Below are positions 50,928 to 59,574 of a stretch of DNA of 64,000 nt, one piece after another; the first letter of the stretch is position 1, and each line of letters opens with the position of its first letter. The notes below the pieces were generated by a model that saw only the letters and a list, made by a program, of their open reading frames with translations, had not been told where the DNA came from and searched no databases. Origin of the DNA: Methanoculleus taiwanensis (lineage in GTDB: Archaea > Halobacteriota > Methanomicrobia > Methanomicrobiales > Methanoculleaceae); NCBI RefSeq assembly GCF_004102725.1, contig NZ_LHQS01000002.1, forward strand, positions 797,984 through 861,983, written 5' to 3'. The position numbers and the translations under genes were made by a program.

Positions 50928-52298
50928 CTACTCGGCGGTACACGCCGCTTCGATATCCTCGATATCGTAGACGAGGAAGCCGTCTTCGCGGAGCCGGTCT
51001 TTCCCCTCGATACCGCCGGCAACGAGGCAGAAGCGCTCGTGGGGGTACCGCTCGTGCCGGACCTGCTCCGCCTTTTTTACGAGCCGCGTGAGCACGCCGC
51101 GGGTCTTCTGCTCGGTCAGGTTCCCCCACTTGCACTCCCCAAAGACGATATTGCCGCCCTCCTCCCGGACGGCGACGAGATCGATCTCCTCGCCGCGGTA
51201 CCACCACCGCCCGACGGTATACCCCGGCAGGAAGCTCCGGGCGAACTCGCTCCGCACGAAAACCTCGAACTGTTTCCCAAAGTAGGGGTTCAGATCGACG
51301 GCATCCGCCGGATGGTTCTCCGTCTCGATCGCCTGCCGGCGTGAAAAGACGAAGTTGTACCAGAAGTCGAAGAGCGAGTCCCTGATCCGGTACAGCCCCT
51401 GCCGTTTACTGCCGAGGAGGGGCAATTCCTTTTCGATGATCCCGAGCCGGGTCATCGCCTCGAGGTAGGGGTAGAGGTGGCGGGCGTCCATGCCGCAGAA
51501 CTGGGCGATGGCGCCGGGTGCGGTGTTGCCGACGGCGACGGCGTTCAGGATCGCCTGGTAGGTCTTCAGCTCCCGAAACTCCTGCGCGAGGAGGAAGGAG
51601 GGCTCCCGGTAGAAGTAGCCGTACCTACTCCAGAACTCCCGCTCAACGAAGCCGGCGTAGTCGGCATAGTCCCCGGCCTTGAGGAGGTACTCGGGGATGC
51701 CGCCGATGGTCAGGTGCACCTTGAGGGCGTCCTGGAAGGAGAAGGCGGGGAGCAGTTTTCGGGCATCCGCAAACCGGAGCGCTCCGAGGAGCATGTCCCG
51801 GGTCCGCCGGCCGTAGAGGGGGGAGGTGTAGGAGAGGGCAGCGTCGGTCATCAGCCCGAGCATCGACCCCGAGAGGAGGATGCACCAGTTGGATTCTGCA
51901 AGAGCGGTGTCCCATGCCTTCTGGAGAGCGGAGAGGATGGTCGGGTCGTTCTTGATCAGGTAGGTGAACTCGTCGATGACGAGGTAGCGCCGCTCAGGAA
52001 GGTTTTTTCCCGCAAGGTAGGTGAAGAGCTGATCCCAGGTCGCCAGCTCGAGCGAAGCGAGGAGCGGGTCGGCGAAGAACCGCGCTACCGCCTCCTGCAG
52101 CCGCCGGATCTGAATCTGCGGCGCGGTGTCCTCGGCGAAGTGGAGGATGCCCTCTTTTCCGCGGATGAACTCGGTGACGAGCCGGGTCTTGCCGATCCGG
52201 CGCCGCCCGTAGAGGATGATCAGCCGCCCGCCGTCCTTCTCCCACTCCTCCTCGAGGAGGGCACGCTCGGTCTCGCGGTCGACGAACTCCCTAATCAT
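50928..52298 (-). CDS. Archaeal ATPase with C-terminal DUF234 nuclease-like domain
   Basis: 456 residues. The STAND/AAA-type P-loop is 'LIILYGRRRIGKTRLVTEFI' (about 26-45), Walker B 'RRYLVIDEFTYLI', followed by a winged helix ('AIAQFCGMDARHLYPYLEAM') and a C-terminal PDDEXK-like DUF234 domain ('YRGEEIDLVAVREEGGNIVF' then GECKW, with D and ExK). This group is widespread in archaea, often mobile, and probably belongs to defence or selfish systems; function is not known. The ATG lies one base from a palindrome and no ribosome site is visible, so the mRNA is likely leaderless. Confidence 0.85.
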   Translation of the reverse strand: MIREFVDRETERALLEEEWEKDGGRLIILYGRRRIGKTRLVTEFIRGKEGILHFAEDTAPQIQIRRLQEAVARFFADPLLASLELATWDQLFTYLAGKNLPERRYLVIDEFTYLIKNDPTILSALQKAWDTALAESNWCILLSGSMLGLMTDAALSYTSPLYGRRTRDMLLGALRFADARKLLPAFSFQDALKVHLTIGGIPEYLLKAGDYADYAGFVEREFWSRYGYFYREPSFLLAQEFRELKTYQAILNAVAVGNTAPGAIAQFCGMDARHLYPYLEAMTRLGIIEKELPLLGSKRQGLYRIRDSLFDFWYNFVFSRRQAIETENHPADAVDLNPYFGKQFEVFVRSEFARSFLPGYTVGRWWYRGEEIDLVAVREEGGNIVFGECKWGNLTEQKTRGVLTRLVKKAEQVRHERYPHERFCLVAGGIEGKDRLREDGFLVYDIEDIEAACTAE

Positions 52299-52299
52299 G

Positions 52300-52325
52300 A
52301 TTAGTACTAATCCAGATTAGTATTA
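52300..52325 (-). promoter_or_regulatory. Palindromic operator/promoter of the DUF234 ATPase gene
   Basis: ATTAGTACTAAT (52300-52311) is a perfect 12-bp palindrome, followed after 4 bases by the partial copy ATTAGTATTA (52316-52325). On the minus strand the distal copy (TAATACTAAT) sits 20-30 bases before the ATG, where box A of a leaderless gene should be, and the palindrome covers the transcription start. This suggests repression by a dimeric regulator. Confidence 0.6.
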
Positions 52326-53020
52326 AGGGCTTCGCTCCCGAGCACCGCCCGGGGAGCACGTCGTGGGGGTCAAGGACATGCCTTCATAACCGAACTGGTT
52401 GCGAAAATGTTCACCCGAAATACCTGAAACGATATCCGGGATAGTACCCCCACGAGATCTGTACACCGGCATGCCATATGCTGAATCGTGAGCGAGGTCC
52501 GGCGGGGCATACCCCGGGTGATACATACTGAAAAACTCACGGAGCCGCCCCTCTGCACGGCGTCCCACCGCAGAGAGCAGTATTGCTATACTCCCGGGCT
52601 GAGAAGAGACTCGGCAGCCATTTTCTCTCCGGCCGGCAGAACCCGAAGGCCACCCCTTCCTCTGAGCGACCGGGTGCCGGGTCATCCAGCGGAGAGGGCG
52701 GCGTTTCGGTTCACGCTTCAAAAAGCCACGGAAAGCAGCTGAGACTCTGATGTCAACGGATGCTATCATAGCCGCCAGAGGGGGGTCATCTTTCGAGATA
52801 CCTGGTACCCGCACGATTTTTTCATGGTGACGGATCGGGGAGCACGCTGTCCTGGCGTCCTGTTGCAATGTGCACGGCTATTTTCTCCACGATCCACCAC
52901 CCCGATGGTAGTCTCGTGTGGATCTTCAAAAGCCGCACTCTTCATCGTTCAATTGCCGCAATCGGCCGGCGAGCGCGGCCATGTGCGCCTGATTGTCATT
53001 GTTGCTGCAATTGTTGAAAA
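52326..53020. other. Gene-poor stretch upstream of the DUF234 ATPase gene
   Basis: About 700 bases in which no open frame has recognisable protein character, start and ribosome site together. A minus-strand frame covers 52323-52868 but is rich in Arg, Pro and Ser like other shadow frames. It may be decayed insertion DNA. Confidence 0.4.
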
Positions 53021-53190
53021 ATCATTATATACTATAGAGACTATGGGGGTGTTTGCCTGAGGGAGGGATCACACCTGAAGGTGCATCGCCGTGATGGGGT
53101 GAATGCATACGTCGAGCCGGTAAAAGGCTTATGCATGACAAAGACATCCCATCGCAGTCCGAAATGCACCTAGGGTATGCATTCGTCCCT
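53021..53190 (+). ncRNA. Candidate structured RNA behind a strong TATA element
   Basis: TTATATACTATAG (53024-53036) is a strong box A with only a five-codon frame after it. Downstream, CACC-TGAA-GGTG inside an ATCAC/GTGAT pair, ATGCATA (53103-53109) paired with TATGCAT (53130-53136) with AGCC/GGCT inside, and GAATGCATAC (53101-53110) matching GTATGCATTC (53175-53184) offer competing hairpins. No known RNA family recognised. Confidence 0.35.
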
Positions 53191-53337
53191 CGGGCACCGT
53201 TCTTCTTGGAACCATGGGGCACTGCTGTCCCCGTACGGTCTCGGCCTTTGCACGATTTTTCAGTCTCCGATCTGCCCCGTCGCCACCCGGAAAGCCAACC
53301 GCCACTCGCTCCGCCATCCTCCCGGGGAACACAGGGA

Positions 53338-53406
53338 GCAACGATTGTATCGATCTTTCCCCTTCGGGGCAGGAGCGGTCTACCAGATGGTTTCAACGGA
53401 GTCTAT
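53338..53406. repeat. IS-end inverted repeat, left copy
   Basis: This 69-base segment is the inverted counterpart of 53940-54007. Both contain an identical 20-base core (reads AAGATCGATACAATCGTTGC in the right copy) and the outer GTTGAAACC; about three quarters of the positions agree by eye. The right copy starts as IS5-type ends do (GGCTCTGTTGAAA), so the left copy is an IS end in opposite orientation. Confidence 0.7.
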
Positions 53407-53410
53407 AAAT
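53403..53410 (+). promoter_or_regulatory. Box A of the cargo gene at the IS boundary
   Basis: CTATAAAT begins within the terminus of the left IS repeat and lies about 30 bases before the ATG of the cargo gene, so the insertion may have helped create its promoter. Confidence 0.45.
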
Positions 53411-53436
53411 GGTAAAGCCATTAAAAGAGCAGAATT

Positions 53437-53943
53437 ATGAAAAAAGAAGTTATTGTTAATGATAAAATGCAAAATAATTTCAGGTATGTTATAACGGAAC
53501 CTATGGGTGAAAACTTTCATCCTGACTTTAAGCCGGAATTAACGCCAAAACAAATGCTTGAACTTGGAGTATTTTGTGGAAAATATATGACCGACACGAG
53601 GGGTGAATTTCCTGCTGATTGGTTCACTCATGCTAAATTGTCTCCCGAGAAGCCGAATTGCGAATTGAATTATTTTAAAGTTAAAGCAAGTTTGCCTCTA
53701 AAAGTCTGGCAGGAACGAGGATGGATTTATGAAGATGATCCGCGGGGATGGTTTCAATGGTACGCCAGGTATTATATGGGTAGGAGGCTGGGAGCCGAGG
53801 ACGAGAGGCAAATTAAGAGGTGGAAAAAAATAAAACGGTTTATTGGAATAGTAAAAAAATCTTGCAAAAAAGGAGATGTATCCTGTGCTAGAAAAGCAAG
53901 ACAAACACTGTTACATTGGGCCTACGATGCTCGAAAAATATAG
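53437..53943 (+). CDS. AT-rich conserved hypothetical gene between IS ends
   Basis: 168 residues including 'YVITEPMGENFHPDFKPELT', 'LELGVFCGKYMTDTRGEFP' and 'DDPRGWFQWYARYYMGRRLG', then a Lys-rich stretch and the end 'LLHWAYDARKI'. I recall the pattern as a conserved hypothetical protein of many bacteria and some archaea, without an assigned role. Sampled lines are only about 40% GC against roughly 60% around it, and the AAA/ATA codon usage differs, which indicates recent transfer. IS ends in opposite orientation flank it, and its stop codon lies inside the right one. Confidence 0.8.
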   Translation: MKKEVIVNDKMQNNFRYVITEPMGENFHPDFKPELTPKQMLELGVFCGKYMTDTRGEFPADWFTHAKLSPEKPNCELNYFKVKASLPLKVWQERGWIYEDDPRGWFQWYARYYMGRRLGAEDERQIKRWKKIKRFIGIVKKSCKKGDVSCARKARQTLLHWAYDARKI

Positions 53944-54007
53944 GCTCTGTTGAAACCCTTGCGTCGGTTGTTCCCGCCCGCAGGGGCAAGATCGATACAA
54001 TCGTTGC
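53940..54007. repeat. IS-end inverted repeat, right copy
   Basis: Begins ATAGGCTCTGTTGAAACC, the form of IS5-family termini, and contains the 20-base core shared with the left copy. It is the 5' end of the transposase relic that follows. Confidence 0.7.
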
Positions 54008-54536
54008 CCTCCTCGATCTGATGGATCGGATCAAAGCACTGCTTCGTCTGGATCAGGTTCCGCACTACTCCACGCCCCACACATTCATGGCACGCCCATC
54101 CTCCCTGATTTTCACGAGAATCCTGAGGCAAAACCCTTACCCTGTTTCATTCCCGGGGCGCCATCGACTCCTCGGGATTCACCAGCACGTACGCCAGTCA
54201 GTACTGCTCCTGGAGGACGGGAAAGATGTGCAAGACCTTCCTGAAGACCTCGATTGCCGTGGATACCCGCAAACAGGGGATCCTGGTCGGAAAGATCTCA
54301 CAAAAACCGGTGCATGACATCATCCCTGTGAAGGCACTGATCGGACAGACCTGCAGAACCGCGTGCTACGTTATGGATAAGGGCTATGACTCCGAAGCCC
54401 TTCACCGCCGGATCCAGTACTTCTCGCATTTTTAGCCAGTCCTCACGAAGATCAGAATGCCTCAAAACAGACCGGTACCAGGAGAACAAGCGTAGCTGTG
54501 CCGGGACGACCACAAACTACATGCAATCCTACAATT
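53941..54536 (+). pseudogene. Degraded IS5-like DDE transposase
   Basis: Pieces of a transposase lie in order but in different frames: 'LRLDQVPHYSTPHTFMARPS' (N-terminal domain) in one frame; '[20 protein letters not shown]' with the first catalytic Asp in another; then '[16 protein letters not shown]' and '[16 protein letters not shown]' with the second Asp. A stop at about 54435 is followed, after another shift, by 'DRYQENKRS'. The C-terminal third with the final Glu is missing. It is a nonfunctional insertion sequence. Confidence 0.8.
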
Positions 54537-54546
54537 AAAATGATAC

Positions 54547-55299
54547 ATGGAAAAAAATCCAGTTTTTAAGATTTTTGAATCGTTTCCCAGGCAGGGGGCG
54601 GGGGATGATGAGCACACGGAAAAGGCATTTTCAATGATCGCAGAACCACTACACGGAGGTGGTGAGATCCTTGATGTTGGTTGCGGGAAGGGTGTACAGA
54701 CGATGGCCCTTGCCCGCCTGTGCCCGTCCTGCAGGATAATAGCGACAGATATACACCAGCCTTACCTCGATGCGGTGGATGAAAAAATTGCAGCCGAAGG
54801 TTTTTCCGGGAGAATCAAAACGGTCTGTGCATCTATGGACGATCTTCCCTTTGAAGAGGAGTCTTTCGACATTATATGGGCTGAAGGATGTTCATCGATC
54901 ATAGGCATCGACAATGCTGTCAGGTACTGGAAAAAACTCCTGAAACAGGGCGGATACATGATGATCTCGGATATATTCTGGTTTACAAAGACCCCCTCCG
55001 ATGAGGCGCGGGAGTTCTTCGCCGAATTCCATCCCGCAATGATGATCGAAGATAAAGGATTTGAGATCGTCCGGAATGCCGGGCTTGAGCTGGTTGGATC
55101 CTTCAGGCTCCCGTCACGAGTATGGGAAGAAAGTTTCTACGGTACATTGAGGGAGAAGTTTGGAGGGCTCGAAGAGGAATATGCAGATGATGAGGGCGCT
55201 CTGATGGTAATTGAGGGGTTGAAAAGGCAGACCAAAATCTTTGAGAAACACTCGGATGAGTTTGGGAATACATATCTTGTAATGAGAAAACCATTGTGA
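54547..55299 (+). CDS. Class I SAM-dependent methyltransferase
   Basis: 250 residues. Motif I is 'EILDVGCGKGVQTMALARL', motif II region 'RIIATDIHQPYLDAVDEKI', and 'FDIIWAEGCSSIIGIDNAVR' followed by 'LLKQGGYMMISDIFWFTKTP' matches the post-I motifs of small-molecule methyltransferases (UbiE/arsenite-type fold). The substrate is unknown. The GC content is visibly lower than in the core genes, and it begins 10 bases after the transposase relic, which suggests acquisition. No strong ribosome site precedes the ATG. Confidence 0.82.
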   Translation: MEKNPVFKIFESFPRQGAGDDEHTEKAFSMIAEPLHGGGEILDVGCGKGVQTMALARLCPSCRIIATDIHQPYLDAVDEKIAAEGFSGRIKTVCASMDDLPFEEESFDIIWAEGCSSIIGIDNAVRYWKKLLKQGGYMMISDIFWFTKTPSDEAREFFAEFHPAMMIEDKGFEIVRNAGLELVGSFRLPSRVWEESFYGTLREKFGGLEEEYADDEGALMVIEGLKRQTKIFEKHSDEFGNTYLVMRKPL

Positions 55300-55441
55300 A
55301 GATTACATTACATCACGTCTCATTTTTTCACATTTAATAACCACAAAATACGTCTCTATTTCCAATTCTTCCAAATCAGGCCTTTTCCCGATGAGTGCGC
55401 CGATCAGCGTGCGGGAAGGGCTCTCCCGGCGGCGCACCGGA

Positions 55442-56983
55442 TCATCCCCGGCGAAGGGCCGCCCCCACCCCAAGCACCGCCACCACTGCGAGAATCCAGA
55501 GCCCGGGCGCCTCCCTCGCTGCCGCGGCCGCTGCCGGCACAGGCACGACCTCGAGCTCGATCGTCGTGTTCGTCTCCTCCACGAGCGCCCCGGCCGTGGT
55601 GTATCCGCTCACGGAGAGCAGCCACGTCCCCGCCGGCATCGCCGCGGTGTCTGCAAATGCGTGCCCGAACTCGTAGTTGGCATACCCGAGGTAGCCGTCC
55701 GCAAACTCCCGGACGAGGCAGCCGGTGAAGGTGAATCTCCCGAGGGTTTCGTTCTCGTACGCATAGGTGAGGATCTGATCGTCGGGCGAATAGCGGTAGG
55801 CGCTGCCGGCGCCTGTCAGCGTGGTTGCGATCGGCCGCGTCACCCCGTAGAACGTCAGGTTGTCGCCCTGCGTGATCGTGACGCAGAGCGGCGTCGTATC
55901 GACGGTCTTTCGGCTGTCGGCGGCGACCGTACTGTAGTAGTTGTCGCAGACCGGTTCGCGTGTGATCTCCGCACGGGTAAAGACGATCCGGGTATCGGCG
56001 GGATACGGCGTGAGGCTGCCGTTCACCGAGATCGCTTCGCCGGTCACCCGGTCTGTCCAGGCCAGCGACGGTTCGCCGACGTCGTAGTGCGTGAACGTCG
56101 TGCCGTCGACGTCGACGAGGCCGCACCGGAGGATCGCGGCGAGCTCGACCTGCCGGGTCGTGCTGGTGTTGCCCACGTTGTAGACGAGATAGTCGTTCTC
56201 TGCGGCGGGAAGCGTATCGATCAGCGCCCCGGGAAGATCGTTTGCGACCTCGATGGCGTTGTTCGTCTGCCACCGCTCCGGGATCTCGTAGCCTGCCTCC
56301 CCCTCCCGGAAGTATCCCGGGAACCAGTCGAGGTAGGTGCGCAGCGACGGGTTCTTGCAAAGCGCCCAGGCAATCACGTTCTGCCTGTTCGCCTCCGGCC
56401 TGAAGAGGCCGAGCGACGCATGCGTCCTCCCGAACGTAACCTGCTTCTCCACCCGCTCCCCGGCAAGGTCGCCGTCCAGCCCTTCGACGACAACGGTGTA
56501 GGTGCCGGCGGTCAGGTCCCGGGTGATCGGAGAGAGCGCTCCGCCGCTCAAGTCGGTGTAACTCCCCATATCCTTCGTCGCGCCGCCCTGCACCAGGGCA
56601 AGGTAGTAGGTGCCGGTCACCAGCAGTTTGTTGCTGCCGTTCCCGATCCCTCCCGGCTCGGTGATCGCGTCGGGGGCAAGAATTGCTCCCCACTTTGACG
56701 GGACGAGCGTCATATCGACCGATGCTGCCGGCGTTATGCCGCTCTCGTTAACGGTGCTTGCAACCGTGCGGACGGCGATGCCGTCGGCGTCCAGGACGGT
56801 GATGCGGATGTTTCCGGGCCGCTCGAGCGGTGCTGGAAAGACGCCGTAGACGTAGAAGTCCCGCATCTCGGCGAAGACGGTCTCGTTCGCCGATGGCTGG
56901 GTGATGGTGAGGTTCCCGGCCGACGCGAGCGGGACGGCCAGCAGGAGTGCGATGACGAGCGCCGCGGCGGTTTTCAGAGTCAT
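55442..56983 (-). CDS. Exported surface protein with PGF-CTERM-like sorting tail
   Basis: 513 residues. A signal peptide ('MTLKTAAALVIALLLAVPLA' then SAG) leads into a beta-sandwich domain ('LTITQPSANETVFAEMRDFY') and further beta-rich domains with N-glycosylation sequons. The tail has a Val/Pro/Ala stalk, 'EAPGLWILAVVAVLGVGAAL', and the basic end RRG, the three-part layout recognised by archaeosortase. ATG at 56983; the open frame further upstream is unlike protein. It resembles DUF3821-type proteins of Methanomicrobiales. Role unknown. Confidence 0.78.
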   Translation of the reverse strand: MTLKTAAALVIALLLAVPLASAGNLTITQPSANETVFAEMRDFYVYGVFPAPLERPGNIRITVLDADGIAVRTVASTVNESGITPAASVDMTLVPSKWGAILAPDAITEPGGIGNGSNKLLVTGTYYLALVQGGATKDMGSYTDLSGGALSPITRDLTAGTYTVVVEGLDGDLAGERVEKQVTFGRTHASLGLFRPEANRQNVIAWALCKNPSLRTYLDWFPGYFREGEAGYEIPERWQTNNAIEVANDLPGALIDTLPAAENDYLVYNVGNTSTTRQVELAAILRCGLVDVDGTTFTHYDVGEPSLAWTDRVTGEAISVNGSLTPYPADTRIVFTRAEITREPVCDNYYSTVAADSRKTVDTTPLCVTITQGDNLTFYGVTRPIATTLTGAGSAYRYSPDDQILTYAYENETLGRFTFTGCLVREFADGYLGYANYEFGHAFADTAAMPAGTWLLSVSGYTTAGALVEETNTTIELEVVPVPAAAAAAREAPGLWILAVVAVLGVGAALRRG

Positions 56984-57343
56984 ACAAGGGCATTGCCCTG
57001 TTCCGGTATTTGAGCACCCCGGTTTTGAGAAAGGATCCCGGGCATGGAGAATACGCCTTTCCGGCCGGATGCATCGTTCACGAGGGTGTCCTCCGGCCAG
57101 GCAGCGCCGAAGGCGGCCGTCATGTTCGTATGCCGGCCCCCTCGTACTTCTCCCGGCCATGGTACCGCCTGACGTGAAACGTTCAAATAGCAATAGGAAT
57201 ATCACATCACACCAGGGGGTATCCTCAGTCGAGCAGAGGTTGAAACTGATGATGCAGAGAGCATGGTTTTCCAAGAGGGGCAGATCGATCATGAGTATGC
57301 ATACAGGCTCAATGAGGTGTTCCCGGGCAAGAGCTGAGCATGT
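56984..57343. other. Divergent intergenic region
   Basis: 360 bases between the divergent surface-protein and transporter genes. AAATAGCAATAGGAATAT (57185-57202) is the only AT-rich promoter-like part. I find no gene. Confidence 0.4.
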
Positions 57344-58228
57344 ATGACGCAATTTGATCCTTTGTTTATTGCCATAGGCACGCTGGGCGTGTTGATATTT
57401 GTCATTACCAGCATGCTTGGCATGGGTTTTAGCCTGACCATTCCCCAGATCGTGACCCCGCTGAAGAACAGAAAGCTGATCATCATGTCCCTTGTAGCAA
57501 ACTTCGTTCTCGTGCCTATCCTGGCATTAGTGATCGTGGAGTTCATCCCGCTCTCTGAGGGACTGAAGATCGGCCTGATTCTGGCGGGTTTCGCTGCAGG
57601 GGCGCCGTTCCTGCCTAAACTGGTACAGGTGGCCAAAGGCGACATGGCGTTCACCGCCGGGCTGATGGTCCTCTTGATGGTGGTAACTATCGCCTATCTG
57701 CCCATAGTTCTGCCATTTGTATTGACTGGCGTGCAGGTTAATCCCTGGGAGACCGCCAGGAGCCTTATCGTATTGATGCTCATTCCGCTCGCGATTGCCC
57801 TTTTCATTCGAGCCAGGTATGAAGAAGTGGCCAAGGGCCTCATCCATCTGATGACCATGGCTGCCAACCTGTCTCTGGTGGCAATGTTCATCGGATATTT
57901 TGTGGGTTATTCCGATGTAACCTATGGAGTTCTTGGAACCGGTGGAATTCTGGTGGCCGTCCTCCTGATTGTTGGCGCCGCTATCATAGGATATCTACTG
58001 GGCGGGACAGATAAGGGCAATAAAAAGGTTCTTGCACTCGGAACGGGTCAACGCAATTTAGCCGCCGCGTTTGCGGTTGCCTCCAGCAATTTTGCCACCA
58101 ATCCAGAAGTCTTGATAGAGGTTATGGACGTGGCAGTGATAGGATTTATCATCTTGTTGTTCATTGCCGGGGAATTTGGCAGGCGCAGTGCACCAGGAGC
58201 TGAGAAGAGCGTGAAGTCAGCGACATGA
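57344..58228 (+). CDS. Bile acid:sodium symporter (BASS)-family transporter
   Basis: 294 residues and about nine to ten membrane helices. 'MLGMGFSLTIPQIVTPLKNR' (G-M-G) and 'GFAAGAPFLPKLVQVAKGD' (G-x-x-x-A-P) are typical of the BASS/SBF fold, as is 'LALGTGQRNLAAAFAVASSN' with the T-G-x-R-N sodium-site motif. The family imports organic anions with sodium; the substrate here is unknown. Base composition is lower in GC than in the surrounding genes. The ATG follows GAGCTGAGCATGT without a good ribosome site. Confidence 0.82.
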   Translation: MTQFDPLFIAIGTLGVLIFVITSMLGMGFSLTIPQIVTPLKNRKLIIMSLVANFVLVPILALVIVEFIPLSEGLKIGLILAGFAAGAPFLPKLVQVAKGDMAFTAGLMVLLMVVTIAYLPIVLPFVLTGVQVNPWETARSLIVLMLIPLAIALFIRARYEEVAKGLIHLMTMAANLSLVAMFIGYFVGYSDVTYGVLGTGGILVAVLLIVGAAIIGYLLGGTDKGNKKVLALGTGQRNLAAAFAVASSNFATNPEVLIEVMDVAVIGFIILLFIAGEFGRRSAPGAEKSVKSAT

Positions 58229-58646
58229 GGGATATCTGCCCTCGTTTCGATGGTTATCCGGTCGTTCGAAAGAGACGTGGCGGGTTCATTGAGAAGCTAT
58301 GCGGGGTATATCTCCAAAAACACCCCCGCCTATGGTCGTTGACATGGTCACGGTGGTTCGAATGTGCCCCCCGCACAGCTTTTCAGGGTTATAACTATCT
58401 CAGAAAATGGCCCCCTATGCCGCTTGTGATGCCACTTTAAAACGATGCCATAATGGGACACTATGTGAGTTCCATTTCCAACGGTATCCGCTCCCCAATG
58501 CAAGGGCAAATGCATGGCCTCGCCGGTTCCGTCTCCTGCTTCATGGAATTGTGCATCCCTTTCGAAAAACCCATCTTCTTCCATTCCATATCCGACATAT
58601 TCAGGATGGCAAGGATTTTTACCGTTAACCATTATGGGGATACACC
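58229..58646. other. Gene-free stretch between transporter and flavodoxin genes
   Basis: 418 bases of mixed composition. Short open frames exist on both strands but none has a start with ribosome site and a plausible sequence. A small inverted match, GATGCCA...TGGCATC-type around 58430-58450, is the only structure noted. Confidence 0.35.
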
Positions 58647-59078
58647 ATGCACCAGGTACTCTACGACTCGAGAGGTGGCAACACCAAAAAAGTGGCGGAT
58701 GCGATCGCGGGGGAGCTCGGCGTAACGGCGGTGGACGTTAAGGCCGCTTCCCTCGGCCCGGGCGACGGCGTCCTGTTCCTCGGCTCGGGCTGTTACGGCG
58801 GAAAACCCGGCGAAGCTATGGTAAAGTTCATCGAGGCCAACGACCTGCGAGGCCGACGGGTCGCCCTCTTCGGGACGTCCGGGGGCGGCGCGGGCAACGA
58901 GGTAAAAGGCATGGAGGCGGCCGTGAAGGGAAAAGGTGCCGAGGTCATCGGGAGGTATTTCTGCAAAGGGCAGATGGCCCTGTTCTTCAGCCGCGGCCAC
59001 CCGAATCCTGCCGACATCGACGCCGCCAGGACGTTCGCCAGGGAGATGGCCGGTCTGGAGAGCGTCACCGTCGTGTGA
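58647..59078 (+). CDS. Flavodoxin-family protein
   Basis: 143 residues. 'VLYDSRGGNTKKVADAIAGE' is the FMN phosphate loop (x-S-x-x-G-N-T), and 'VLFLGSGCYGGKPGEAMVKF' and 'RVALFGTSGGGAGNEVKGME' are the two further flavin-binding loops. It is a short-chain flavodoxin-like electron carrier or domain protein, probably cytoplasmic. GGGGATAC precedes the ATG. Single-gene unit. Confidence 0.82.
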   Translation: MHQVLYDSRGGNTKKVADAIAGELGVTAVDVKAASLGPGDGVLFLGSGCYGGKPGEAMVKFIEANDLRGRRVALFGTSGGGAGNEVKGMEAAVKGKGAEVIGRYFCKGQMALFFSRGHPNPADIDAARTFAREMAGLESVTVV

Positions 59079-59574
59079 TCCGATACCGGGCAGAACCGTT
59101 CCCTGCCGTCTGGTTCCCGAGCCGGAGCTCCCACCCGGGAGCCTTTTCGAGGCCACGAGGCTTTCGGCGGGACCTGGCCGGCACGTGCCTGACTCCGAGA
59201 CGGTGAAACCCCTCAAACTCGAACCGGCAGAGAGCCCGCCGGGTCCCGGGCGAGAATGACGGAGAGGTATCCCATCCCTCGTGCCCGCACATGTCGGGTG
59301 GCAGTATTCGCCCGTTCATCGGCCGCCGATAAACCCGCTCTGGAACGAAAGCGCGAGCAGCAGGATCTCTCCGACCGCCATGGCAAGGAGCAGCGCTGCC
59401 CCGAACCCGGCCGGTCTGCCCGGTGAGATGGTGCCGATGACGGTGGTCATCGGCGTCGCACTGTTGTTGCATGGAGGTACCTTTCTCTCTCCATGCAGGC
59501 CGGAGAACGTATCTCTGTAATGTCCTGCTCCTCGCTCGTAGCTTTTAATACCCTTCCTGCACCAGGAGTGCATC
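59079..59574. other. Gene-poor stretch, possible small membrane protein on the minus strand
   Basis: Minus-strand bases 59450-59316 could encode 44 residues ending 'LLAMAVGEILLLALSFQSGF', a single membrane helix, but no ribosome site or promoter supports the ATG. Nothing else in these 496 bases looks coding. Confidence 0.3.

Noticed and set aside
52323-52868. 181-codon minus-strand frame upstream of the DUF234 ATPase gene
   Set aside because: Arg/Ser/Pro-rich without motif, with no ribosome site; more likely random opening in GC-rich DNA.
55391-56698. 435-codon plus-strand frame opposite the surface protein
   Set aside because: It is antisense to a protein with signal peptide and sorting tail, and its sequence is shadow-like (Arg/Asp/Gly rich).
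59065-59472. 135-codon minus-strand frame starting MQQQCDADDHRHRHH
   Set aside because: An AGGT site precedes its ATG, but the His/Arg/Gly-rich sequence has no protein character and competes with a more plausible short membrane frame.
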